A stretch of 64,000 nucleotides of DNA, from the NCBI RefSeq assembly GCF_000735455.1, contig NZ_JMPS01000071.1, forward strand, positions 28,517 to 92,516, in the 5' to 3' direction. The stretch comes from Yokenella regensburgei ATCC 49455. GTDB lineage: Bacteria > Pseudomonadota > Gammaproteobacteria > Enterobacterales > Enterobacteriaceae. Every line of letters starts with the position of its first letter. Position 1 is the stretch's first letter. Below, one piece after another: positions 1-8,520 of the stretch. The position numbers and the translations under genes are program-made. The notes beneath the pieces were generated by a model that saw only the letters and a list, made by a program, of their open reading frames with translations, was not told the DNA's origin and did not search any database.

Positions 1-103
1 ATGAGTCAGAAACCAGCCACCAGGAGAGGATTGACGTCAGCACGATAATCGCCGCGGCAATGAGGCAGAGTAATTTTTACCGTCCTCGACTGTAGGGTTC
101 TCA

Positions 104-1522
104 TCATGATGTGCTCTCCGTGGCGCCGAGTAGAAACTCGCCATGTACCGGGTGCCAGTCGCTGAATGGGCGAGGGCGGCCATAGAGGAATCCCTGCGCC
201 TGCTGACAACCCATCGACTGCAGCTTTTTGCCCATCTCTTCGGTTTCAATGCCTTCAGCGACCAGCGGTACTTTGAAACTGCGCGACAGGCCCAGCACCG
301 AAGAGACCACCGCTTCACTTTTGCGATCGTGCAGAATATCTTTCACAAACTCACGGTCAATTTTGAGGCAGTCGAACGGCAGGGTATGCAGCCATGACAG
401 GCTGGAAAAGCCGGAACCAAAGTCGTCTATCGCCACGTAAATTCCCTGCTCGCGCAGATTTGCCAACAGGCGGGCCGCTTTGCCATCATCCTCCAGCAGC
501 ACGCTTTCGGTGAGCTCAAGGCAAAAATGGTGGTTATCAAGCTCAAAGCGGCGCAGCGTTGCCAGCAGGTGGCTTGAGAAATCCGGCTGCTTGAGCTGAA
601 TGGCCGAGACGTTGACGTGCAGGCGGAAATCCGCCGGCGCACCGCGGGCGATGAACGCCGCCAGTTCCTGGCAGGCCGTTTCAATGATCCAGCGCCCCAT
701 CGGGACGATCATGCCAGATTTCTCCGCGAGGGCGATGAATTTACCCGGGGGCACATAGCCGATAGCCTCGTTTTCCCAGCGGATCAGGCATTCTCCTTCG
801 TGGCAGTGAGAGCTGTCGTTCAGGGCGATAATCGGTTGCAGCACGAGGTGGTACTCTTCGTTCTGAATGGCATCGCGCATTTTTTCATGCAACGTATAGT
901 TGGCCAGGGCTTCGTCACGCATCGGTTGCGAAAAGAGTTGCGCTACCGCATTTCCGTGGGAACGAGCGTTATGTAACGCAATGCCAGCATTCTGAACAAT
1001 ATCGCTGATAGTCGCGGGCGTAATATTTTCATGAACCAGACCAGCATTGCCGCTGAATATATGTCCGTGCGTGCGGGGACATTCCCGATTACTGATATCG
1101 AGAAATAAAGATTCGATTTTTTTAAGCGTCAATGTAATACAGGATATATCCTGCATTGCAGGTAATACGACCAGTAATTTATCCGTACGCTCGCGACAAA
1201 TAAGCGTTCCTGGTGGTAGCAAGGCGCTGAGCGTCTGCGCGGCACTGCGCATTAACGCTCCGGCATATTCCCGCCCCAGAGTGTTGGTAATAGAGGCGTG
1301 ATTGCTGATATGCACCAGCGCCAGCAGATTACGATTTTCAAACAGCGCATGCTTTTTGACTAACCCGGTATAAGTTGGCAGCCCGGTCTCGCTATCTTTA
1401 TCCAGCCGGGGGCGGAAGAACTTAATCAGCAGGGTAGTTATCATTAGCCAGACCAGCAGCGCGATCGCACAGGCTCGCTCCAGCAGCAGCGGATTATAGA
1501 GAAATTGACAAAGACTATTCAT
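104..1522 (-). CDS. Membrane-anchored degenerate-GGDEF/EAL cyclic-di-GMP phosphodiesterase
   Basis: Predicted c-di-GMP phosphodiesterase of 472 aa. One N-terminal membrane segment (about residues 16-35) is followed by a GGDEF-like domain in which the signature is replaced by ERTDKL, so cyclase activity is unlikely. A complete EAL domain follows (about 212-460). Family catalytic and metal-binding residues can be read off: E244 in ECLIRW (C in place of A of EAL), N304, E336/E339 in LELTES, D366-D367 in IDDFGSG, K387 in LKID, E423 in AEGIE and Q443. This suggests an active enzyme lowering c-di-GMP and so favouring motility over biofilm; the output is inferred. It is a single gene, and a 363-bp gap separates it from the divergent alkylsulfatase gene. 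I do not recognise a specific E. coli orthologue. Confidence 0.88.
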   Translation of the reverse strand: MNSLCQFLYNPLLLERACAIALLVWLMITTLLIKFFRPRLDKDSETGLPTYTGLVKKHALFENRNLLALVHISNHASITNTLGREYAGALMRSAAQTLSALLPPGTLICRERTDKLLVVLPAMQDISCITLTLKKIESLFLDISNRECPRTHGHIFSGNAGLVHENITPATISDIVQNAGIALHNARSHGNAVAQLFSQPMRDEALANYTLHEKMRDAIQNEEYHLVLQPIIALNDSSHCHEGECLIRWENEAIGYVPPGKFIALAEKSGMIVPMGRWIIETACQELAAFIARGAPADFRLHVNVSAIQLKQPDFSSHLLATLRRFELDNHHFCLELTESVLLEDDGKAARLLANLREQGIYVAIDDFGSGFSSLSWLHTLPFDCLKIDREFVKDILHDRKSEAVVSSVLGLSRSFKVPLVAEGIETEEMGKKLQSMGCQQAQGFLYGRPRPFSDWHPVHGEFLLGATESTS

Positions 1523-1885
1523 AAGTAATATTAACGAGTCGGGTGCGGACAGGATTGTCCGGGTACCAAAAAGCAGGGCTTTTATTTACGGTAACAGGCA
1601 TGCCAGGCGGGGAATGAACAAAAAGTGGCGTTGAATATTTAATATTAAATCATTAGTTCTGAATGGTTGATGAAATTTAATTTTAAATTAGCTAATGATT
1701 GAACCTGATCGTTAAGGCGGTATTCTGCCTCCCTCTATTTCTGGCGCGAATTCGGCGTCATCTGACCGTTGTTTTCATAATCGCTCCTGTAACTAGCTGA
1801 AAAAATTACGAGTTGTTTGTTGGCGTGATTCGTCATTCGCCACAATACTTGGTGGGCACGATTTTGAAAACTTATCGAGGCTTGC
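1523..1885. other. Divergent intergenic region, 363 bp
   Basis: This is the spacer between the EAL gene and the alkylsulfatase gene, so it must hold both promoters. The stretch around 1635-1700 is very AT-rich and contains the short palindrome AATTTAATTTTAAATT. That would suit H-NS binding, but this is only an inference. No RNA gene, coding frame or known operator was recognised. Confidence 0.5.
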
Positions 1886-3862
1886 ATGAAATTAAAAAAG
1901 ATAGTCGGTTATCTGGCCCTGGCCGGTTTGTTAAGTAGCTCTACGTTTTCCGTTTTCGCGCAGGAAGCTGCGAAAGATGCCACCTCTGCCACCAAATCTG
2001 CTAACGACGCACTATATAGCCAGCTGCCGTTTAGCGACAACACTGATTTCACCAATGCCCACAAAGGTTTTATCGCGCCTCTTCCCACGGAGGTGATTAA
2101 AGGTGAGAAGGGAAATGTGGTCTGGGATCCGCAAAAATATGCGTTTATCAAAGAAGGTGATAAATCGCCGGACTCCGTTAACCCCAGCCTCTGGCGCCAG
2201 GCGCAGCTGATTAATATTAGCGGCCTGTTTGAAGTGACCGACGGCGTTTATCAGATCCGCAACCTTGACCTTTCGAACATGACCATTATCGAGGGTAAAG
2301 AGGGGATCACCGTGGTTGACCCGCTGGTTTCTGCCGAAACGGCGAAAGTGGGGATGGATCTCTATTACAAAAACCGGGGTAAGAAACCGGTGGTGGCGGT
2401 GATTTATACCCACAGCCACGTTGACCATTACGGCGGCGTGCGCGGTGTGGTTGACGAAGCCGACGTCAAATCTGGCAAAGTGAAAGTCTATGCGCCAGCC
2501 GGATTCATGGAAGAGGCGGTTTCAGAGAACATCATGGCCGGTAACGTCATGAGCCGCCGTGCCAGCTATATGTACGGCAACCTGCTGCAGCCGGACAATA
2601 AAGGTCAGGTCGGCGCCGGGCTCGGCACCACGACCTCTGCCGGTACGGTAACGCTGATTGCACCGACCAACTACATCACCAAAACCGGGCAGAAAGAGGT
2701 TATTGACGGCCTGACCTACGACTTCCTGATGGCACCGGGCTCTGAAGCACCGTCCGAAATGCTCTGGTACGTTGAAGAGAAGAAGATGATCGAAGCGGCA
2801 GAGGATGTAACCCACACTCTGCACAACACCTACTCGCTGCGTGGTGCGAAAATCCGCGATCCGCTGGCATGGTCGAAATATATCAACGCCGCCATCGACC
2901 GCTGGGGTGACAAGGCCGAAATCATTATGGCCCAGCACCACTGGCCGACCTGGGGTAATGAGAACGTGGTCAAGCTGATGAAGAGCCAGCGTGACATGTA
3001 CCGTTACATCAACGACCAGACGCTGCGCATGGCGAACATGGGTATGACGCGCGACGAAATTGCCGCTGACTTCAAGCTGCCTTCTGGCCTTGCTAATTCG
3101 TGGGCGAGCCGCGGTTATTACGGTTCAGTTAGCCACGATGTGAAGGCGACCTACGTGCTGTATCTTGGCTGGTTCGACGGCAACCCGGCGACCCTCGACG
3201 AGCTGCCGCCGGTCGATGCGGCGAAGAAGTACGTCGATTACATGGGCGGTGCCGACAACATCCTCAAAAAAGCGAAAGCGGATTTCGATCAGGGGAACTA
3301 TCGCTGGGTTGCGCAGGTGGTCAGCAAAGTGGTGTTCGCGGATCCGGAAAACAAAGCGGCCCGCAATCTGGAAGCCGACGCGCTGGAACAGCTGGGTTAT
3401 CAGGCAGAATCTGGCCCATGGCGTAACTTCTACCTGACCGGTGCGCAGGAGCTGCGTGACGGCGTGCAGAAGCTGCCAACGCCGAATACCGCAAGCCCGG
3501 ATACGGTGCGTGCGATGTCACCTGAGATGTTCTTCGATTATCTCGGCGTGCATATTAACGGTGAGAAAGCGGCCGACGCCAAAGCGGTGTTTAACGTGGA
3601 TCTCGGCAGCGACGGCGGGAAGTACAAGCTGGAGCTGGAAAACGGGGTGCTGAACCACACCGCCAACGCGCAGGCGAAAGACGCCGATGCCACCATCGTG
3701 CTGAATCGCGATACGCTGAACAAGATTATCCTCAAAGAGGTCACGCTGAAGCAGGCTGAAGAGAAAGGGGATGTGAAAGTCACCGGCGATGGTGCGAAAC
3801 TCAACGATATGCTGGGCTATATGGACAAGTTTGAATTCTGGTTCAACATTGTTACGCCATAA
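1886..3862 (+). CDS. Secreted linear alkylsulfatase, metallo-beta-lactamase fold (BDS1/SdsA1/YjcS type)
   Basis: 658 aa, the usual length of the bacterial class III alkylsulfatases that cleave SDS-like primary alkyl sulfates to alcohol and sulfate. A signal peptide (about 1-25, ending FAQ) points to the periplasm. The lactamase-fold zinc motif THSHVDH lies at about 175-181, with further ligand candidates in AAEDVTH and in AQHHWPTWG. A helical dimerisation region follows, then a C-terminal SCP2-like domain (from about 535) that binds the alkyl chain in characterised relatives. It is monocistronic: a strong terminator follows eight bases after the stop. It may be the YjcS orthologue, but the location differs from E. 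coli, so no symbol is given. Confidence 0.9.
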   Translation: MKLKKIVGYLALAGLLSSSTFSVFAQEAAKDATSATKSANDALYSQLPFSDNTDFTNAHKGFIAPLPTEVIKGEKGNVVWDPQKYAFIKEGDKSPDSVNPSLWRQAQLINISGLFEVTDGVYQIRNLDLSNMTIIEGKEGITVVDPLVSAETAKVGMDLYYKNRGKKPVVAVIYTHSHVDHYGGVRGVVDEADVKSGKVKVYAPAGFMEEAVSENIMAGNVMSRRASYMYGNLLQPDNKGQVGAGLGTTTSAGTVTLIAPTNYITKTGQKEVIDGLTYDFLMAPGSEAPSEMLWYVEEKKMIEAAEDVTHTLHNTYSLRGAKIRDPLAWSKYINAAIDRWGDKAEIIMAQHHWPTWGNENVVKLMKSQRDMYRYINDQTLRMANMGMTRDEIAADFKLPSGLANSWASRGYYGSVSHDVKATYVLYLGWFDGNPATLDELPPVDAAKKYVDYMGGADNILKKAKADFDQGNYRWVAQVVSKVVFADPENKAARNLEADALEQLGYQAESGPWRNFYLTGAQELRDGVQKLPTPNTASPDTVRAMSPEMFFDYLGVHINGEKAADAKAVFNVDLGSDGGKYKLELENGVLNHTANAQAKDADATIVLNRDTLNKIILKEVTLKQAEEKGDVKVTGDGAKLNDMLGYMDKFEFWFNIVTP

Positions 3863-3869
3863 ACCAATC

Positions 3870-3899
3870 ACCGGTGCCTGTTCAGGCACCGGTTTTTTT
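3870..3899. terminator. Terminator after the alkylsulfatase gene
   Basis: Ten-base-pair stem ACCGGTGCCT / AGGCACCGGT with a four-base loop, followed by seven T on the plus strand. It lies between convergent genes and abuts the stop codon of the minus-strand 46-codon gene. Confidence 0.9.
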
Positions 3900-3900
3900 A

Positions 3901-4041
3901 TTAGATCTTGCAGGCGTCGCCGCAGTCGTCATCGGCAATGATGGCCTGCGCTTTTTTGTCGGCATCTTCCAGACGTTCTGCATTGCGTTCTTCTGCTTCA
4001 TCCAGCCCATCAAATACCAGTTTGTCGAGATCGATTTCCAT
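3901..4041 (-). CDS. Small acidic protein, 46 aa, two C-terminal cysteines
   Basis: A short frame with a good ribosome-binding site (AGGTG, seven bases before ATG) and a stop right against a strong terminator. The protein is strongly acidic, with an EAEERNAERLEDADKKAQ stretch likely to form a helix. The C-terminus DDDCGDACKI carries a C-x3-C pair within acidic residues, which might bind metal or form a disulfide; this is inference. There is no signal peptide or membrane segment. It is divergent from the barrel operon starting at 4195. I do not recognise the family and propose no function. Confidence 0.6.
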   Translation of the reverse strand: MEIDLDKLVFDGLDEAEERNAERLEDADKKAQAIIADDDCGDACKI

Positions 4042-4194
4042 TTTTCACCTGCTGTCTTTCGTTTATACGTCGTCTCAGTATAGGGCAAAGAGGCGCTGTG
4101 CAGACAGTGCGTTACGTGCGACTTACGTTCGGGTGAAAGAACGCCAGAGCTGGTCTATTCTGAATCAGAGCATTTTGCCCGACGAGACAATGAT

Positions 4195-5310
4195 ATGAGA
4201 GGGACGGTACTGGCGCTGTGTCTGCTTGCCTGGCAGGTAGAGGCGGCAGGACTTATCGATCCGCAGGACGGAATGCTCGATATGAGCACGTATCTGCGGG
4301 ATAACCGTTATGGTTTTTTGCCCGTGCCGGTTGTGATAACGGAACCTGCGGTGGGCTACGGTGGCGGGTTGTTTGGTCTGTTTCTTCATGGCGAGGGCAA
4401 AGAGCAAGCCGGGCGCTTTATTCCGCCGGATATCAGCGTGTTGGGCGGCGGCGGTACGCAGAACGGTACCTGGTTCGTTGGCGGCGGACACCGGCACACG
4501 TGGCAGGACGATCATATTCGCTATCTGGTGGGAGCCGGTTACGCCAACGTCAATCTGGATATCTACTCCGGCGATCTCGCGGGCTTCGCGAATGATAAAG
4601 CGATTAATACCGAAACGCGCGGCTACGGGGGGATGCAAAAGCTGTTGTTTCGGGTGGCGGATTCTCCGGTGTTTCTCGGCGCGTCGCAGTTCTGGGCGCG
4701 GATGGATATTTCGGCACAGGATAACCCGCTGCTCAATCGCCTCTGGCAGCAAACGCTGGGCGAAACCAGCACGACTTCGGCATTTGGCCTTAACGCCGAA
4801 TATGACACCACGGATAACTATTTCTGGCCGCAGAAGGGGCTATCGCTCAACGCCGAGTACCAGTTTTACGGCCATGCTCTGGGCGGCGATTTTCGTTACA
4901 ACCTGCTGACGCTCGAAGGAAAGTATTTCCTGCCGCTCGCCGCCGACTGGACGCTGGCGCTGGCGGGGGAATATCAAAACTTGTCGAACCCGAGTGCGCA
5001 TTTACCGCCGACGGCGCGTCCTTTTATCGATATGCGCGGTATTGCCAAATACCGCTATCAGGGTAATGCGGTGAGCACCGTGCAGGCCCAGCTTGCCTGG
5101 GAAGTTAACCCGCGCTGGGTGGTGCAGGGATTTGTCGGGGCGGGTAGCGCCGCCGACAGTACACAGGAGCTTTACAACAACACCCGATTAGCCTGGGGGA
5201 GCGGTTTTCGCTATCTGATAGCGCGCGAATATGGCTTACGAACGGGTATAGATGTCGCCTTCAGCGAACATACGCAGGCGGTCTATTTTAACGTGGGCTC
5301 CGGGCTGTAA
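4195..5310 (+). CDS. Omp85/BamA-like outer-membrane beta-barrel protein (barrel only), operon gene 1
   Basis: 371 aa with a short signal peptide (about 1-17, ending VEA). The rest alternates polar and aromatic residues like a beta-barrel. The segment DTTDNYFWPQKG (about residues 202-213) matches the strand motif common in Omp85-family surface-antigen barrels. No POTRA repeats are present, so this is a short barrel-only relative rather than a BamA or TamA. It is the first of four very closely spaced genes, and the next starts 28 bases after its stop. Substrate and partner are unknown; an outer-membrane location is inferred from composition and signal peptide. Confidence 0.75.
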   Translation: MRGTVLALCLLAWQVEAAGLIDPQDGMLDMSTYLRDNRYGFLPVPVVITEPAVGYGGGLFGLFLHGEGKEQAGRFIPPDISVLGGGGTQNGTWFVGGGHRHTWQDDHIRYLVGAGYANVNLDIYSGDLAGFANDKAINTETRGYGGMQKLLFRVADSPVFLGASQFWARMDISAQDNPLLNRLWQQTLGETSTTSAFGLNAEYDTTDNYFWPQKGLSLNAEYQFYGHALGGDFRYNLLTLEGKYFLPLAADWTLALAGEYQNLSNPSAHLPPTARPFIDMRGIAKYRYQGNAVSTVQAQLAWEVNPRWVVQGFVGAGSAADSTQELYNNTRLAWGSGFRYLIAREYGLRTGIDVAFSEHTQAVYFNVGSGL

Positions 5311-5338
5311 GGGAGCGAGACAGAAGGGCAAAAAAATA

Positions 5339-6274
5339 ATGAGATGGCATGCCACACTGGTACCGCTGCTGCTGGTTTCAACCGCGGCTTTTGCCGATGA
5401 CAGCGACAGTACGTTTCCCATCTGGGGGGATGAAGCCCGGGCGCGCGGTTACACGCTCCCGCTGCCGTTCGGCGCCAACCTGAGTTATATGAATATCCGC
5501 CAGGATGTGAACGTCGACAGCATCAGTTTCTCTGGCCTGATGCTGGGAAGTCATCCTATTCCATCTTCCATGTTTATCATCGATGCCGGACATACGCGGG
5601 AATCGAGCAAAACGGAAAACCTGCGCCTCGACATGTGGGTTTTCCCGTTTCTTAACGTCTATGGTCTGGTGGGGCATACGCGCGGTTCATCAATTTCTAA
5701 CGTGTCGGTGAACAGCGATCCCAGCCAGTATAACGGCCTGGATCGCCTTATCTCCGGCGCCGTGCACCAGCTCTATCAGAGCGGACAGCTGCAGGACATT
5801 GATTTTAAACTCGATTTTAAAGGGGTGACCTGGGGTTCTGGTTTTACCCTCGCCGGGGGCTATCAGAACTGGTTTGCCCTGGTGGATACCAACTACACCC
5901 GTACCGATTTTGACATTCTCGATGGCAGTATCTCTGCGTTGACGGTGTCGCCGCGCGTGGGTTATCGCTTTGCGTTTGACGGGCCTGCCGGGCCTTCGCA
6001 TCTTGGTATCTGGATAGGCAGTATGTATCAGGACGTGCAGCAGGAATTTAAAGGCAGCCTTTCCGATTTACAGATGCCCGCCGAGCTGCAGCCGCTTATC
6101 AACGCCGTGGATCAGAACGGTGATGGACGCTTTTCAGTTAAGCAGCATCTGACATCCCCGTGGAACATGCTGGTGGGAGCGCAGTACGAAATCACGCAGA
6201 ACTTCAACGTGCTGACGGAAATCGGCTTCAAAGAGCGCAACAGTTTCTTTATTGCAGGTGAGTATCGCTTCTGA
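5339..6274 (+). CDS. Putative outer-membrane barrel protein with an EF-hand-like loop, operon gene 2
   Basis: 311 aa from the ATG at 5339. This start gives a clean signal peptide (about 1-19, ending AFA) and avoids a hydrophilic 29-residue extension that would overlap gene 1. The C-terminus YRF ends in phenylalanine, the usual last residue of barrels recognised by BAM. About residues 258-269 read DQNGDGRFSVKQ, resembling a calcium-binding EF-hand/dockerin loop; position 12 is Q rather than E/D. The stop overlaps the start of gene 3 by one base (TGATG), indicating translational coupling. I do not recognise a named family. Confidence 0.7.
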   Translation: MRWHATLVPLLLVSTAAFADDSDSTFPIWGDEARARGYTLPLPFGANLSYMNIRQDVNVDSISFSGLMLGSHPIPSSMFIIDAGHTRESSKTENLRLDMWVFPFLNVYGLVGHTRGSSISNVSVNSDPSQYNGLDRLISGAVHQLYQSGQLQDIDFKLDFKGVTWGSGFTLAGGYQNWFALVDTNYTRTDFDILDGSISALTVSPRVGYRFAFDGPAGPSHLGIWIGSMYQDVQQEFKGSLSDLQMPAELQPLINAVDQNGDGRFSVKQHLTSPWNMLVGAQYEITQNFNVLTEIGFKERNSFFIAGEYRF

Positions 6275-7404
6275 TGAGAGCCTGGCATGGCGTGCTCGCC
6301 GTGGTTCTGGCCGGTACCGCGGTGCCGGTAAATGCGCTATTACCCGACAGAAAAACGATTGATGAACTGCTGGCCGGGCTGGGGGCGGATAATAAGTACG
6401 ATCCGGCAAAAGGTATCGACTGGAGCGTACTGCCGGGGCCTTTTTATACGCCTGAACTGAAGGTCGGTCTGGGGATGGCGGTTGCGGGGCTCTATCGGGT
6501 TAATCCGCTGGATACCACCACGCAGAACTCCTCCATTTCGTTCTCCGGCTTTGTCAGTACCAGCGGGGCGCTGGGCCTCGGTTTCAAAAACTATACTTTT
6601 TTCACTGACGACAAATGGCGACTGTTTGTTGAAGGTAACGTCAATAAGATCCCCACCGGTTTCTGGGGGATTGGTTATGATGCTGCCCAGGGCGATGAGC
6701 AAAAGTACACCAACAACTCGCTGCGGGTGCACCCGATGCTGTTGCGCGAGCTGGCGGATAACTGGTACGCCGGGGTGGGCTGGGATTTTTCCGCCATGAG
6801 CGCGAGCGTTGATGATCCTCATCCCGGGGATAACTTCTCACGCTATGGGGCACAAACCTCGCCGGTGGCATCCGGCATGGCCTTCAGCGCCAGCTACGAT
6901 ACACGTGACGTTGTCACTCGTCCGCAGCACGGGCAATACTTCAGCGCGAAATATACCTGGTTTGATCCGGCGCTGGGCTCAGACAGCCATTTCAGCGCAA
7001 CCGAATTGCAATACAACTATTACCATCCCATGAGCGAAAGCGAGGTGCTGGCGTTCGATCTGTGGGGGCGTTTTACTGAGGGTGATGTGCCCTGGGACCG
7101 ACTGTCTATGGCGGGAGACGATCAGCGCCTGCGCGGTTATTACCAGGGGCGCTATCGCGACAACGATGTGGTCAGTGGGCAGGTGGAGTATCGTAAAAAA
7201 CTGAGCTGGCGCCACGGATATGTGCTGTGGCTGGGAGCGGGGGCGCTGGGTGATTCACCGGGGGATCTCAGTCATCATCCGCTTTTGCCTACGGTGGGCG
7301 CGGGCTATCGTTTTGAGGTGAAGCCAGCGATGAATATTCGACTGGATCTTGGCATTGGTAAAGAGAGTGCGGGTTTTTATTTTCAGGTGGCGGAGGCGTT
7401 TTGA
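6274..7404 (+). CDS. Omp85/BamA-like outer-membrane barrel protein, operon gene 3
   Basis: 376 aa. The signal peptide ends at about residue 22 (VNA). The C-terminal half carries two Omp85 surface-antigen hallmarks: SYDTRDVVTRPQHGQYFS (the D-T-R-D...G strand motif) and RLRGYYQGRYRD (the RGF/RGY motif of barrel loop L6). It ends in AEAF with a terminal phenylalanine. It has no POTRA domains and is much shorter than BamA or TamA. It overlaps gene 2 by one base, and its TGA is immediately followed by the ATG of gene 4. Together with gene 1 this makes two Omp85-like barrels in one operon, an unusual arrangement. Confidence 0.8.
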   Translation: MRAWHGVLAVVLAGTAVPVNALLPDRKTIDELLAGLGADNKYDPAKGIDWSVLPGPFYTPELKVGLGMAVAGLYRVNPLDTTTQNSSISFSGFVSTSGALGLGFKNYTFFTDDKWRLFVEGNVNKIPTGFWGIGYDAAQGDEQKYTNNSLRVHPMLLRELADNWYAGVGWDFSAMSASVDDPHPGDNFSRYGAQTSPVASGMAFSASYDTRDVVTRPQHGQYFSAKYTWFDPALGSDSHFSATELQYNYYHPMSESEVLAFDLWGRFTEGDVPWDRLSMAGDDQRLRGYYQGRYRDNDVVSGQVEYRKKLSWRHGYVLWLGAGALGDSPGDLSHHPLLPTVGAGYRFEVKPAMNIRLDLGIGKESAGFYFQVAEAF

Positions 7405-8511
7405 ATGCGTAAAGGATGGCTGGTATGGCTGATGTTTTCTACCGTGACCTGGGCTGATGACGGCGTGTTGCCGGTAGTGACGGCAAGTAAGGTGACGCCG
7501 GTGGTACAGCATGTTGCGCCGCCAGAATCACTGCGTCCTTGCTGTGCTTTCGGCTACGATCTGCAGGTGCGGGCGCTGGGCGTACCGGTTCCGGTGTATC
7601 AGATAGGTAACGTCCTGACGCTGGACACCCTCGGCCATCATCACTATCACGACAATGCGCTGGCGGCGGTGAAAAACCTGGTGGGTTTAAGCGATGAAGC
7701 CAACGGCATTCTTTATACCCATCGCGGCGGGTTTATTGATATTGCCCATGTACGCGACACAGCCGATAACACGTTCTACCTGTTCTCACGAATCTACCCG
7801 CATCTGGGGCAGCGCTGGCGTTTGTTCTACAGCGAGGAGCTGGGAGTCAGAAGGGTTCAGCTGTTTGCCTTCACCCCTCCGGCATCGCCGGTTGCGCGCT
7901 ATACGCTGACCGCCTGGCTGGCGGGCCATCTGGCGTTTCAGCTGGCGCAGTGGCATGAAATTGCTCAGTGGTATGGTTTCCAGTCGGTACCGGGATTTTC
8001 CGAGGAGATCTCTGCGTTCTCGCCGGAAGATCTCTACTCCAATCTGCTTGGCGCGAGGCTGGCGGTGGACGTCATTTTGCAGGGCAACGTCAGAACCGTT
8101 GCCGAATTTAATCAGGCTTTTGATGTGGCGCTGAAAGAGGTGCTGGTCCGGCTGGGCATTGTCACCCGCGCGGAGACGGAAAAAGAGTTTCGCGAAGTGG
8201 ATGGCGACTGGTGGAATAGCAAACGGCGTGTGCCGGATAAATTTCTGGTGCTGAAACGCAACTATAACCTGGCCGAGAACCGTGTACCGACGCCGGTACC
8301 GTTCGAGACCGCGCTGCCGTACCGGCTGACCTGGCCGTCACAGGTGGAAGGGTACAACCTCACCGAGCTTGGTGAGCTGCAAATATTCCCCGGCCGCGAG
8401 ATGCGCGCATTACCGGTTCCCAAAACTTACTACGCGCCGCCGCAGTTCCGCACGCTCGCCGAACGGGCACAGGAGGCGGATAGCACCCAGCTGCAGCGGA
8501 TGGAAAAATAA
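7405..8511 (+). CDS. DUF4056 family periplasmic protein, operon gene 4
   Basis: 368 aa. The signal peptide (about 1-18, ending TWA) indicates export. I recognise the DUF4056 pattern: ESLRPCCAFGYDL near the N-terminus, THRGGFIDIAHVRDTAD in the middle, WHEIAQWYG and then SAFSPEDLYSN. The abundant His, Asp and Glu, including the WHE segment, would suit a metal-dependent hydrolase, but no activity is known to me and that is inference. The start codon follows the previous stop without a gap, so it is co-translated with the barrel genes. Function unknown; probably works with them in the envelope. Confidence 0.8.
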   Translation: MRKGWLVWLMFSTVTWADDGVLPVVTASKVTPVVQHVAPPESLRPCCAFGYDLQVRALGVPVPVYQIGNVLTLDTLGHHHYHDNALAAVKNLVGLSDEANGILYTHRGGFIDIAHVRDTADNTFYLFSRIYPHLGQRWRLFYSEELGVRRVQLFAFTPPASPVARYTLTAWLAGHLAFQLAQWHEIAQWYGFQSVPGFSEEISAFSPEDLYSNLLGARLAVDVILQGNVRTVAEFNQAFDVALKEVLVRLGIVTRAETEKEFREVDGDWWNSKRRVPDKFLVLKRNYNLAENRVPTPVPFETALPYRLTWPSQVEGYNLTELGELQIFPGREMRALPVPKTYYAPPQFRTLAERAQEADSTQLQRMEK

Positions 8512-8520
8512 GGAGTCGTG

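Noticed and set aside
1..76. Hydrophobic minus-strand reading frame (LLCLIAAAIIVLTSILSWW) touching the left edge
   Set aside because: It could be the membrane start of a neighbouring gene, but no start codon is present after the stop at 77-79 and the rest lies outside the window.
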